Positions 8,701-15,595 of a stretch of DNA of 64,000 nucleotides are shown here, one piece after another (within the stretch, counting starts at the first letter, position 1; the number at the start of each line of letters is the position of its first letter). The stretch lies in contig NZ_JAHBDQ010000022.1 in NCBI RefSeq assembly GCF_019956555.1, positions 1-64,000 of the forward strand, given 5' to 3'. The stretch is from Pseudomonas sp. A-RE-19 (GTDB lineage: Bacteria; Pseudomonadota; Gammaproteobacteria; Pseudomonadales; Pseudomonadaceae). Below the pieces are notes generated by a model. The model did not search any database and had not been told where the DNA came from. It saw only the letters and a program-made list of their open reading frames with translations. The translations under genes were made by a program, and so were the position numbers.

Positions 8701-10599
8701 GACGGCCGCCGCACCGCGTACGCCTACGACCTCAACGGTCATTTGCGGGAGAAAACCGAGTTCGGCGATGACGGCTCGCAGCGGGTTACCGGGTATCAAC
8801 GGGATTCGGCCGGACGGTTGCTAACCAAAACCCTGCCCGACGGCATCCAGGTCGACTATCGCTACGACTCGCTGGGCCGACTGATCAGTGTCAACGACGG
8901 CCATGACCATCCGCTGGAATTCGAGTACGACCAGCAGGACCGGCTGATTACCGAACACCAGGGCTGGGGCACCTTGCGTTATGGCTACGACGCCTGCGGC
9001 CAGCTCAACCGCCTGCGCCTGCCGGACGGCAGCAAACTCGACTATCACCACGCCAAGGGTGGCGCGCTGACGGCCATCGACCTCAATGGCGCGCGGCTCA
9101 CCACCCACCAGTTCGCGTTCGGTCGCGAACAGCAGCGCCAGCAAGGCCTGTTGCTCAGCGAATACGCCTACGACGACCAGGGCCGTCTGAAGGCCCATGC
9201 CGTCAGCCAACACCGGGTTGCGCTGTACCGTCGTGACTATGCCTACAGCCTCAACGGCAATCTCGACCATATTACCGACACCCGCCACGGCCAGCGCAGC
9301 CACCAGTACGACCCGCTGAATCGCCTGATTCGCATCCGCCATTCCCGCGACCAACCTCCGGAAATCTTCGCCCACGACCCGGCCGGCAATCTGCTGATGC
9401 AGGACCGTCCGGGCCCGGCCACCGTCAAAGGCAATCGCCTGCTGATGCACGGCGACTGCCACTTCGACTACGACGCCTTCGGCAACCTGATCCGTGAACG
9501 CCGTGGCACCGGGCAGAAACTGGTCACCGAATACCGCTACGACTGCCAGCACCGGCTGATCGGCGTCACCACCCCGGACGGCCGTTGCTCAAGCTACCGC
9601 TACGACGCCTTCGGCCGTCGTATCGCCAAAACCGTTGACGACTACACCACCGAGTTCTTCTGGCAAGGCGACAACCTCGTCGCCGAAAGCGGCCGCGAGC
9701 ATTACCGCAGCTACGTCTATGAACCGGGCAGCTTCCGCCCGCTGGCCATGCTCGACGGCAAAGGCCCGAAAAAGGCCTGCCCGTTCTACTACCAACTCGA
9801 CCATCTCGGTACACCACAAGAACTCACCGACTACAGCGGCGACATCATCTGGGCCGCCCGATACACCGCGTATGGCCGCCTCACCCGCCTCAACCGCGAC
9901 ACTCATCAGGTCCTCGACCAGCCGTTGCGCTTTCAAGGGCAGTATTTCGACGCGGAAACCGGCCTGCACTACAACCGGCATCGCTACTACAATCCGGATG
10001 TCGGGCGATACCTGACGCCGGACCCGAGCAAATTGGCAGGCGGGTTAAACGGCTATCAGTACACGCGCAATCCGACGGGTTGGGTTGATCCGCTGGGGTT
10101 GAATGATTGTCCCGGGGCGGATGGGTGTAAGAAGCCGTCGTTTGGGGATGAGGATCCGGCGGGTAAGGTTGGGGTTGATGAGGGGGAGCCTCAACTTCCT
10201 TCATACGAGGAGGAAAAGTATTTATATCGTGGAGATGGTCGCCATCCAGATGAAATTTTTGACCAGGGCTTTAAAACCAAGGGCGACAGCAATGATTTGC
10301 TGCTTCACTCACTTGACAGCAACAAGCCACCGAGCAATTTTGTTAGTACTTCTCCGGATAGAGAAGTTGGAATCGACTTCGCGACGAAATTCAATATGAA
10401 AAGTGGTTTTTTGTACACCATGCGAATGATTCCAGGTAGAGATCTAATAAAGGAGCTGGGAAAAAAATACAAATTTAGCAATGAAAGAGAGATAGCAATT
10501 CAAGGTGGAATAAAAAGGGAGGACATTCTCGGTGTTACGCCTATTGGTGCTAATGGTCGCCCCGCTAGTTACACCACCTTAAATCCGAACAGGAAATAG
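5734..10599 (+). CDS. RHS polymorphic toxin with cholera-toxin-A-like ADP-ribosyltransferase tip
   Basis: A 1,621-residue RHS-family toxin. Residues 1 to about 430 form a poorly recognised N-terminal region with no PAAR motif and no clear signal peptide. A DUF6531-like start of the RHS barrel follows (NGCPVSMVTGEE... near 450), then some 40 YD repeats (RYDxxGRL). The core closes with the DPLGL motif at 1452-1456, where such toxins switch to a variable tip. The tip (about 1495-1621) reads LYRGDGRHPDEIF with Arg1499, NFVSTS with Ser1538-Thr-Ser1540, and NEREIAIQGGI with Glu1584-x-Glu1586. That is the R / STS / ExE signature of Arg-specific mono-ADP-ribosyltransferases, and spacing and flanks match cholera/heat-labile toxin A chain. 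The tip DNA is clearly AT-richer than the core. Start is the ATG at 5734 behind GAGGGAG; a GTG at 5728 is less likely. The presumed immunity gene follows 3 bases later. Confidence 0.9.
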   Translation: MFEPDKVLALNNAIGLLVVAAMNPEQPDLEALLGDFRLCLNDYEAWAEKFWTGGALNVEQVFKVGNDVRLSAPKDSTAPVSSTLAMCPASGPLTLVHLFEAARFVPIGDTPVMLEPVISQRNGELVFGEPVHETIGPSGILEIPECWRGQRYRITFFPNVSAGHVKALYASYQSVIGELEGWLRNEWASEFQPLWAGFSEAGFTQRYGMLQQADWRGFEHSLQGLWDNVKQVYALVADLQANSEKLLEYLTQGELETLLNASAEAIANVLLMLSDEPLMFIHLAAFTSWLRMLPPQYIAEVVAQIRTELLISFLLVRLTGPTGLKLGMSAKVLSKIKSQRARQWLAAASLRLAELTARSDLTAHAGALKPLVVSARNAPLKPAPTVPLQISAGDSPVVRVNNPVTIARDKSEAMTRLGRHEPHDDAPNQAKNPNGDSATCVPSTCKNGCPVSMVTGEELLTLTDGSLDGILPFDFTRLYRTSAVEIDCGLGWGWSHSLAQRLELDDKQVVWIDHENRRTTFPLPSVERPVIHNSLSRAAIYLGDEPEELILALAGATSRFYHFHNGRLTAISDAYGNRLHITRDRQDRIQRLDNGAGRSLLLRYERRHLVAVEYQSFHPGNATGETWRTEQTLVFYRYDARQRLIEASNAAGESERYDYDDRHVILQRQLAGGASFFWEWERSGKAARCVRHWASFSQMDTRYVWDDRGGVTVQNVDGSEEVYVHDDRARLVRKVELDGGEHLKAYDDQGRLIAEQDPLGAVTEYRYDEVGRLVALIPPEDEPTAYEYRNGFLHARYRGKAEWKYQRNAQGDVTEATDPDGQVTHYHYDPQGRLLSIRYPDTSRHVFVWNALGQLLEETLPDGGQRKFSYDALGRQTTRQDEHGALTQYQWDAVGRLIQTTLPTGATRAFSYNAYGKITAERDELGRITRYEYVDDLHLVSRRINPDGTQLKYRYDNAQLLLTEIENESGEKYRLDYTPNGLIRQETGFDGRRTAYAYDLNGHLREKTEFGDDGSQRVTGYQRDSAGRLLTKTLPDGIQVDYRYDSLGRLISVNDGHDHPLEFEYDQQDRLITEHQGWGTLRYGYDACGQLNRLRLPDGSKLDYHHAKGGALTAIDLNGARLTTHQFAFGREQQRQQGLLLSEYAYDDQGRLKAHAVSQHRVALYRRDYAYSLNGNLDHITDTRHGQRSHQYDPLNRLIRIRHSRDQPPEIFAHDPAGNLLMQDRPGPATVKGNRLLMHGDCHFDYDAFGNLIRERRGTGQKLVTEYRYDCQHRLIGVTTPDGRCSSYRYDAFGRRIAKTVDDYTTEFFWQGDNLVAESGREHYRSYVYEPGSFRPLAMLDGKGPKKACPFYYQLDHLGTPQELTDYSGDIIWAARYTAYGRLTRLNRDTHQVLDQPLRFQGQYFDAETGLHYNRHRYYNPDVGRYLTPDPSKLAGGLNGYQYTRNPTGWVDPLGLNDCPGADGCKKPSFGDEDPAGKVGVDEGEPQLPSYEEEKYLYRGDGRHPDEIFDQGFKTKGDSNDLLLHSLDSNKPPSNFVSTSPDREVGIDFATKFNMKSGFLYTMRMIPGRDLIKELGKKYKFSNEREIAIQGGIKREDILGVTPIGANGRPASYTTLNPNRK

Positions 10600-10602
10600 A
10601 AA

Positions 10603-11001
10603 GTGGACAGCGTAGAGATTGTGATAATCAAAAACGGCAGACGCCAGACCGCGAAACTTCTCTGCGACTCGGAAATGCTGACTATTAATTTTGTTATGGA
10701 GGATGGATATAGCAAGACTTATGCAGGAGCGGATTTTTACGACTGCCTTGGCAACATCAGAAAAGAGCACAACGATATAGCTTTTTTGTGCAAGGGAGCA
10801 AAAATAAACGTACATCCTTCCAGCATGTCCTCCCAGATGTCGCTCGGAGTAAAAGCATATGAACTTACGCTAGGTAAATATGCATCAAGGCGTGATCTGA
10901 TAAATATTTTTGACTATGAAGAAAACAATCTCACGAGCGATCCGGAGGTTCAGCGAGACTTCTTTATGCGCTGGGTTGAGTCAGACATTTCAGACGAGTA
11001 G
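10603..11001 (+). CDS. Candidate immunity protein for the RHS ADP-ribosyltransferase toxin
   Basis: A 132-residue cytoplasmic protein with no signal peptide or membrane segment that I do not recognise from sequence. It starts at the GTG at 10603, only 3 bases after the toxin stop, with AGGAA inside the toxin's last codons serving as ribosome site, so the two are translationally linked. It is rather acidic at its C-terminus (FDYEEN, WVESDISDE). Its base composition is AT-rich like the toxin tip and unlike the RHS core, which fits a toxin tip and immunity gene inherited as one cassette. The immunity role is inferred from position alone. Confidence 0.7.
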   Translation: MDSVEIVIIKNGRRQTAKLLCDSEMLTINFVMEDGYSKTYAGADFYDCLGNIRKEHNDIAFLCKGAKINVHPSSMSSQMSLGVKAYELTLGKYASRRDLINIFDYEENNLTSDPEVQRDFFMRWVESDISDE

Positions 11002-11051
11002 AAAGTCGAGAAAACGTTCATGAAGCCTTCGATTGCCTATGAAAAACTCAA

Positions 11052-11078
11052 CAAGCCCAGCTCTACGCTGGGCTCAGT
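11052..11078 (-). terminator. Hairpin between the immunity gene and the Gly/Ser-rich gene
   Basis: An 8-base stem (AGCCCAGC / GCTGGGCT). On the minus strand a T-rich stretch follows, so it probably ends the 11095-11457 gene. It may also slow transcription coming from the toxin operon. Confidence 0.55.
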
Positions 11079-11094
11079 TCTACAGTAACAACTC

Positions 11095-11457
11095 TTACTT
11101 AGCCGCCGAACCAGCAGTTTTACCTGCACTTTGCGCCCCATTACCACTCCCCCCAGCACTACCTGATTCTCCAGACCCACTTCCAGAACCACTCCCCATC
11201 GAATTTCCACCGCTCATCGAACCACTTCCCTCCCCCGGGCTGGTGCTACTCCCGTTGGCATCACCGCCACTCCCACCACCAATGGTGTCCGGTGGCGGCG
11301 CCTTCCCGTCCGAGGTACCCGCATTCATTTCCGAGTAAGGTGGCATCCCGCCCTTGTCCACTGGCGCATCGCGGCCAGAAGATTGAGCAAGCGCCGCCAA
11401 TGAGCTGATCGACAATAAGCCGGCCACCGTCAAGGTCGTCAGTTTTGACCTGATCAT
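11095..11457 (-). CDS. Secreted Gly/Ser-rich small protein
   Basis: A 120-residue protein of unknown function. A clear Sec signal peptide (MIRSKLTTLTVAGLLSISSL, cleavage after ALA around residue 24) leads into a low-complexity Gly/Ser/Asn tail from about residue 58 onward. An AAGGAGGTG ribosome site precedes the ATG at 11457. The mature part looks disordered and is probably periplasmic or envelope-associated. Similar low-complexity exported proteins are common next to one another in Pseudomonas, and this one opens a run of small envelope genes. No enzymatic motif. Confidence 0.7.
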   Translation of the reverse strand: MIRSKLTTLTVAGLLSISSLAALAQSSGRDAPVDKGGMPPYSEMNAGTSDGKAPPPDTIGGGSGGDANGSSTSPGEGSGSMSGGNSMGSGSGSGSGESGSAGGSGNGAQSAGKTAGSAAK

Positions 11458-11558
11458 GGCGCACCTCCTTTAAAGAGTGCTTTACCTGATCTCTGGCAGC
11501 GGTCGCTTTTTAAAGGTGCCGCACAACCGACGAGCGGCGATGGATCGCTGCGCAGGCT

Positions 11559-11777
11559 TCAGCTCGGTTCTCCCGATAGATCATCACCGGCAATGTCCGG
11601 GTCTTCGGGGTCGGCTTCCACATCACCGCGCTTCACATCATCGGAGGGCACCTGTTCAACACCCGTATCGTCGTCATCATCGGGCGGGCGTTGGTCGCGA
11701 CTCAGGGAGTTAGTGGGAGAAGGCAGCGGATATTCGGGGGTATCGTCGATATCGGCGTCTTTCGGATCAGCGTTCAT
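11559..11777 (-). CDS. Small acidic proline-rich hypothetical protein
   Basis: 72 residues from the ATG at 11777, which follows GAGAGGTG. A longer frame to 11828 lacks a ribosome site. Very acidic (DDDDDTG, ADPEDPDIAGDD) and Pro-rich, with no signal peptide or hydrophobic segment; probably a disordered cytoplasmic protein. Its style resembles the next gene at 11886. Unknown function. Confidence 0.55.
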   Translation of the reverse strand: MNADPKDADIDDTPEYPLPSPTNSLSRDQRPPDDDDDTGVEQVPSDDVKRGDVEADPEDPDIAGDDLSGEPS

Positions 11778-11885
11778 AACGCACCTCTCAATGGACCTGA
11801 AAAGCAGTTCCTGACATTTCGAAGACAACTCGACAGACGCGGTTCGATCAGAGGGACGATTGGTCAGCCCGACCGCAAGGCCCGG

Positions 11886-12056
11886 TCATTCGTCGTCTTC
11901 CTCGTCATACTCATCGTTCTCGTAATTGCCCACATCACCTGCGTCATCGGCATCGTTGAGTGGCACCGTGGCGTCGTCCATCAGAGACCCCGGGTCTTCG
12001 TTGCCAGGATCATTGATCGGGCCTTCTTCTTCCATGCCTTCGGTTTGCGCAGTCAT
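11886..12056 (-). CDS. Small highly acidic hypothetical protein
   Basis: 56 residues starting MTAQTEGMEEEGP at the ATG at 12056 after GAGG, ending in an Asp/Glu/Tyr tail (NYENDEYDEEDDE). No hydrophobic segment. The clean ribosome site and composition like the 11559 gene support it as real. Unknown function; probably disordered. Confidence 0.5.
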   Translation of the reverse strand: MTAQTEGMEEEGPINDPGNEDPGSLMDDATVPLNDADDAGDVGNYENDEYDEEDDE

Positions 12057-12137
12057 GACATTCCTCACAACGTTCAGGGGTGTATGAAGTTCGAAACGTC
12101 CCACGTCCAAACGTTCCAGACGCCTACTGAAAGAAAC

Positions 12138-12164
12138 GAAAAACCCGGCACTGGGCCGGGTCTC
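12138..12164 (-). terminator. Terminator of the first glycine-zipper gene
   Basis: Stem ACCCGGC / GCCGGGT with a short loop; on the minus strand it is followed by TTTTTC. It sits 23 bases after the 12187 stop. Confidence 0.8.
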
Positions 12165-12186
12165 TCTACTGCCACTCGCTAGTGAC

Positions 12187-12606
12187 TCAGTGATGCTTGT
12201 TCTTGTGTTTATGTTTGTATTTCCCGCCACCGGAATGCGAGCCGCCGCTGTCATCACCCAGATTGCTGCCCACCGCGCCACCGGCTGCACCGCCCAGGCC
12301 GGCGCCAATGGTTGAACCGGTGGAGCCACCCAGGCTGTTGCCGATGACCGAGCCGCCCGCCGCGCCGACACCGCCGCCAATGGCCGCTTCTGTGCGGCTG
12401 CCCTTGCGCGCACCGACCGCGCTGCCTGCCGCACCACCGACGCCAGCGCCCACCGCTGCCCCGGTGCTGCCACCCAGTTGCCCGCCGACCACGTTACCCA
12501 ACGCGCCGCCAAGACCACCGCCCACTGCAGCGGTGCCGTCTCCGGCCGCCATTGCACCCTGAGCGATCAAAAGTCCTAAAACCACCGTGGACAAAGTCAA
12601 ACGCAT
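12187..12606 (-). CDS. Glycine-zipper exported protein (copy 1)
   Basis: 139 residues: a signal peptide (MRLTLSTVVLGLLIAQGAMA, cleaved around residue 20), then three glycine-zipper blocks (GGGLGGALGNVVGGQLGG, GAGVGGAAGSAVGARKG, GGGVGAAGGSVIGNSLGG). It ends in a His/Lys-rich tail (KYKHKHKNKHH) that could bind metal or anionic surfaces. Start is the ATG at 12606 after GGAGG. It is a close paralogue of the gene at 12814; the tail is the main difference. Likely an outer-membrane or periplasmic oligomerising protein of the glycine-zipper class; function unknown. Confidence 0.8.
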   Translation of the reverse strand: MRLTLSTVVLGLLIAQGAMAAGDGTAAVGGGLGGALGNVVGGQLGGSTGAAVGAGVGGAAGSAVGARKGSRTEAAIGGGVGAAGGSVIGNSLGGSTGSTIGAGLGGAAGGAVGSNLGDDSGGSHSGGGKYKHKHKNKHH

Positions 12607-12766
12607 GATGTGAACCTCCAATTTCCGCTTTGGGGGAAGAACGTGCCGCGGATAGGCCTCAGCCTGGCATCAGCGTCTATCGAACCTGGCCACTCGCGAC
12701 CGTGGAACAACAAACCCAACACCGACTGTAAGATTTGAGCAACACGCGAGAGAAACGTTCCAAAAT

Positions 12767-12796
12767 GAAAAAGCCCGGCATCAAGCCGGGCCTTTT
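12767..12796 (-). terminator. Terminator of the second glycine-zipper gene
   Basis: Stem AAAGCCCGGC / GCCGGGCCTT with a T run on the minus strand, 17 bases after the 12814 stop. The stem resembles the terminator at 12138, consistent with duplication of the whole unit. Confidence 0.8.
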
Positions 12797-12813
12797 CAGC
12801 GGATCATTCAGGA

Positions 12814-13179
12814 TCAGTGACCCTTTTTGGACAGATTGCTACCCACTCCGCCGCCCAATGCACCACCCAGGCCGGCGCCGATGGTGGAACCTGTCTTGCC
12901 ACCCAGGCTGTTGCCGATCACCGAACCACCCGCCGCGCCGACACCGCCGCCGATGGCCGCTTTGGTGCGGCTGCCTTTGCGTGCTGCAACAGCACTGCCG
13001 GCTGCGCCTGCTACGCCAGCGCCGATCGCGGCACCGGTGCTGCCGCCCATTTTCTGGCCGACCACATTACCCAGCGCGCCACCCAGACCACCACCGAGCG
13101 CGGCCGTGCCGTCACCGGCAGCCATCGCACCTTGAGCAACCAAAAGGCCCAGAACCAGAGCAGGCAGTGTTAAACGCAT
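12814..13179 (-). CDS. Glycine-zipper exported protein (copy 2)
   Basis: 121 residues, aligning nearly residue for residue with the 12187 gene over the signal peptide and all glycine-zipper blocks. It ends SNLSKKGH and lacks the His/Lys-rich tail. The starts MRLTLP and MRLTLS and the ARKGSRT linker are shared. This is a tandem duplication with each copy keeping its own terminator. Envelope location is inferred from the signal peptide. Function unknown. Confidence 0.8.
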   Translation of the reverse strand: MRLTLPALVLGLLVAQGAMAAGDGTAALGGGLGGALGNVVGQKMGGSTGAAIGAGVAGAAGSAVAARKGSRTKAAIGGGVGAAGGSVIGNSLGGKTGSTIGAGLGGALGGGVGSNLSKKGH

Positions 13180-13322
13180 AACGAGAACCTCAAAAAAGGG
13201 GGGAAACCGAAAGGCCGGAGATTGAATGCTGTAGAGGAGGTAAAGTCCAGACGCAAAACACGGAACAGCCTCGTCATTGGCGACGATTGGACAGCATTTG
13301 TGGAAAAGGTTTTATGACAGGC

Positions 13323-13352
13323 AAAAAAAAGCCCGCTGGGGAGACGGGCCAG
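13323..13352 (-). terminator. Orphan rho-independent terminator
   Basis: Stem GCCCGC...GCGGGC-like with one mismatch, followed on the minus strand by eight T. No gene lies between it and the next terminator at 13480, so it could end an unannotated small transcript. Confidence 0.55.
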
Positions 13353-13479
13353 GGTACTGCTTTCTAACGGATGAGCTGAGACTACGTAGGGCGGTGTGAA
13401 AAGTTTGTGAAAACATTTCCAAACTGTAGGACATTTCTCTGCGCTGCCTTCGAGCCACGTTTTCTACCCTTCAGAAACA

Positions 13480-13506
13480 AGAAACCCCGCTCGCTGGCGG
13501 GGCTCG
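13480..13506 (-). terminator. Terminator of the 64-residue gene
   Basis: Stem CCCCGC / GCGGGG with short loop and TTTCTTGTTT on the minus strand, just after the 13520 stop. Confidence 0.75.
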
Positions 13507-13519
13507 TACGGGTAACTGT

Positions 13520-13714
13520 TTACTTCCTGGAAGGCGCACCCAGCTTGGGCATAAATTTCGATTTCGGCCCTCGGGTTCGAGGCACTGCAGATTTGATTTT
13601 GTTGATTTTGATACGGTCTTCACCGAAGCTCGGCACATAGTCCGTCTGACCACATTGCACGCAATTATTGATCGGAAACTCTGCCCCGTCGTCTTCGATA
13701 TACGGCTCAGTCAT
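13520..13714 (-). CDS. Small hypothetical protein with a CxxC motif
   Basis: 64 residues from the ATG at 13714, preceded by a strong GGGAGGAG. The N-terminal half has NNCVQCGQTD, a single CxxC that might bind zinc as a dimer. The C-terminal half is basic (PRTRGPKSKFMPKL). No signal peptide. A dedicated terminator follows. Probably a real small cytoplasmic protein, possibly nucleic-acid binding; that is inference from charge only. Confidence 0.6.
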   Translation of the reverse strand: MTEPYIEDDGAEFPINNCVQCGQTDYVPSFGEDRIKINKIKSAVPRTRGPKSKFMPKLGAPSRK

Positions 13715-13934
13715 ATCTTCGCTCCTCCCAAACGGGTCGATACCGGCAAGCCCTTTTTGCCTGAAAAATATCGACCACCCAGGATTTTGAGACTAGTCGG
13801 TCATTCCCAGACTTGTGATTCAGATTGTTAGTGCCCGACGAATGGCTAGTGCCTGCTTCCTACAAAACCGAATGGCGAATAAAGAAAGTGCTCGCCCTTG
13901 GCATGGCGGCACCCTCAATATTTTTCATGCCCAT

Positions 13935-14255
13935 TTACCTCAGTTTGACCGCCGTCCCCGTCACAAACACCACTACCATCCCACCCTTGCCGGACGGCAT
14001 GCTGATCTCAAAATCGAGCCCCACCACCGCATCTGCCTGTAGCGCCAGCGCCCGCTCCTTGATCTCGTCAGTGGCCTGAATTCGCGCCTCCATCAACGCC
14101 CGCTCCAACGTCTGAGAGCGCCCACCGAAAAAATCCCGCATCCCGGCGAACACATCGCGGATCACGTTAACGCCCTGCACCGACTCGGCACTTACGATAT
14201 CCAGGTAAGCGGTGATTTGCCGACCTTCGATGGTGTGGGTTGTGGTGGCGATCAT
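13935..14255 (-). CDS. YbjQ/UPF0145 family protein
   Basis: 106 residues matching the YbjQ (UPF0145) family: the N-terminal TTTHTIEGRQI, central VRDVFAG-like stretch, and C-terminal ERALALQADAVVGLDFE followed by a beta hairpin with VVFVTGTAV. Members form pentameric rings and are sometimes labelled heavy-metal-binding, but the biochemical role is unsettled. Start is the ATG at 14255 behind AAGGAAATCTC. No partner genes. Confidence 0.85.
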   Translation of the reverse strand: MIATTTHTIEGRQITAYLDIVSAESVQGVNVIRDVFAGMRDFFGGRSQTLERALMEARIQATDEIKERALALQADAVVGLDFEISMPSGKGGMVVVFVTGTAVKLR

Positions 14256-14492
14256 GAGATTTCCTTGTTCAGAGCTGTCGTCGACTGGGTGACATTACGG
14301 GAAACGACGCGAGGATTGAGCATAGAGGTCGATTCCGCGGTTTGAAAAGGTCGTACCCGAAAAGGAACCAAGTCCTGCATATCGTTCGGAGACTGTGCAC
14401 CGTTCATGCATTCGACTTCGCAGCGCTTTGCGCTAATCCGCTGCGGGATGGGTGTGATGTGCTGGATGTGATTGGGCAGAAGCTGGATAAGA
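14256..14492. other. Gene-free stretch before the integrase fragment
   Basis: No credible gene. A minus-strand open frame here overlaps the integrase remnant and has no family features. The stretch probably includes the ybjQ promoter and decayed integrase sequence. Confidence 0.35.
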
Positions 14493-14624
14493 TGCCGGAT
14501 TGACTGGATTGCCGAACAGATGGGGCATACCAACGGGAATATGATCCGTCAGCATTATGGGACTTGGATCAACGAGGATGGTCCGGATGTCATCGGAATG
14601 TTGCAATTAGCACTGAAGCGATAG
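14493..14624 (+). pseudogene. C-terminal fragment of a phage-type tyrosine integrase
   Basis: The frame ending at the TAG at 14622 reads RIDWIAEQMGHTNGNMIRQHYGTWI followed by about 18 more residues. This is the last segment of a tyrosine recombinase, with the catalytic His of the GHT box and the nucleophilic Tyr of QHYGTWI. Upstream of about 14490 the similarity stops and there is no start codon or the Arg boxes, so only the tail survives. It points to a past phage or island integration here; a tRNA-Ser gene lies 1.7 kb to the right. Confidence 0.75.
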
Positions 14625-14652
14625 AGGTTCAGCTACTACTTTCTGATTGGTG

Positions 14653-14694
14653 CAATAAGGCCCCCGCACCTGGCTTGGGTGTGGGGCCCTATTG
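14653..14694. terminator. GC-rich hairpin after the integrase fragment
   Basis: Near-perfect stem GGCCCCCGCACC / GGGTGTGGGGCC flanked by AATAAG and CTATTG. There is no long T run, so it is a weak terminator or a structural relic of the lost element. Confidence 0.5.
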
Positions 14695-14806
14695 AACATA
14701 GGTCCCGTTATTCGCAGTGCAGCCTCGGGATAAACTAAAAATGAGGAGGATTCAGAACAACCATGACAGAATCCGCGATGTCACTTTGTAATCATGGAGT
14801 TTATGG

Positions 14807-15445
14807 ATGAACCGTTTTGCGCATTTTTTCGGAATTCTGGCCGCAGTCGTAAGCTTTGCTACCTCCGCCGCCTCTTCCCTCCAGGATATTAACTATTCGG
14901 TAGTCAGTGATAACTCTAAGCGCGATATCAAGCGAGCGGTCGAGGTTGTTCTAGACGAACGTGTGGATCAACCCACACTTGAAGCATTGGCGAATCAAAT
15001 CAAAAATTCGAACCCAATGAGTTTTCAACGAACCTTCATCAGCTGGCGGATCAAAGGTGAGGATGGTGGTGGGTACTGGGCCAAGACAGATTTTGACCCG
15101 ACATTAAACGTTCGGTTTTTGGGAACCACAGTCGCTGAGTACAATAAACTTAAGACCAGCAGCACAGCAGCCGAAGGAGAGGTGTTTGGTAGCTGGCTGA
15201 GTAACTGGGGAACCGATTACAAAATGGTGGGTTACCGAAAAGACGGGAAAATATTTATCCGCTCCACGTTTAAAGATGGCTCGTCGGGAACCAAGGAATT
15301 TGTTTCGAAGAAGATTTCCGGCCGATCTGTTCTAGTCGATGCTGAAGGAAGCGATTTCGGTGAATATTACCTCGTTAACGCAAAGGGCGATCTGGAGTTC
15401 TGGGGCGAAAACGGCAGTTTCTATACGGCTAAGAAAACTGACTGA
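14807..15445 (+). CDS. Exported hypothetical protein
   Basis: 212 residues with a Sec signal peptide (MNRFAHFFGILAAVVSFATSAAS, cleavage near residue 22). The mature region is mixed alpha/beta with Tyr/Gly/Asp-rich strands toward the C-terminus (GEYYLVNAKGDLEFWGENG). I do not recognise a family. Start is the ATG at 14807 behind GGAG. Its base composition is more AT-rich than the flanking core genes and it sits between an integrase remnant and a tRNA gene, so it is probably accessory cargo. Expected to be periplasmic or secreted. A strong terminator follows. Confidence 0.75.
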   Translation: MNRFAHFFGILAAVVSFATSAASSLQDINYSVVSDNSKRDIKRAVEVVLDERVDQPTLEALANQIKNSNPMSFQRTFISWRIKGEDGGGYWAKTDFDPTLNVRFLGTTVAEYNKLKTSSTAAEGEVFGSWLSNWGTDYKMVGYRKDGKIFIRSTFKDGSSGTKEFVSKKISGRSVLVDAEGSDFGEYYLVNAKGDLEFWGENGSFYTAKKTD

Positions 15446-15529
15446 GGCTCTGACGCGTTCGGGCCCGAGCTTGCGCAAAATTGCGTCGAACCACGCCATC
15501 TATAAACGCTTGGTCTAACGCCAAACGAC

Positions 15530-15557
15530 AAAAGCCTGCCAATAGGCGGGTTTTTTG
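15530..15557 (+). terminator. Terminator after the exported hypothetical gene
   Basis: Stem AAGCCTGCC / GGCGGGTTT with the four-base loop AATA and a six-T run. Confidence 0.85.
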
Positions 15558-15595
15558 TGTCGGTGATTTAACAAAACGTCGTTACTCGCAGCACA

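Larger units (their letters stand above)
13180..13519. other. Gene-free stretch with two minus-strand hairpins
   Basis: About 340 bases with no credible gene. It holds the terminator of the 13520 gene (13480-13506) and a second hairpin with a T run (13323-13352), listed separately. The rest should contain the promoter of the second glycine-zipper gene. Confidence 0.4.

Noticed and set aside
6964..9981. Several long minus-strand frames through the RHS repeats
   Set aside because: Repetitive GC-rich YD-repeat DNA keeps opposite frames open; they have no independent coding features.
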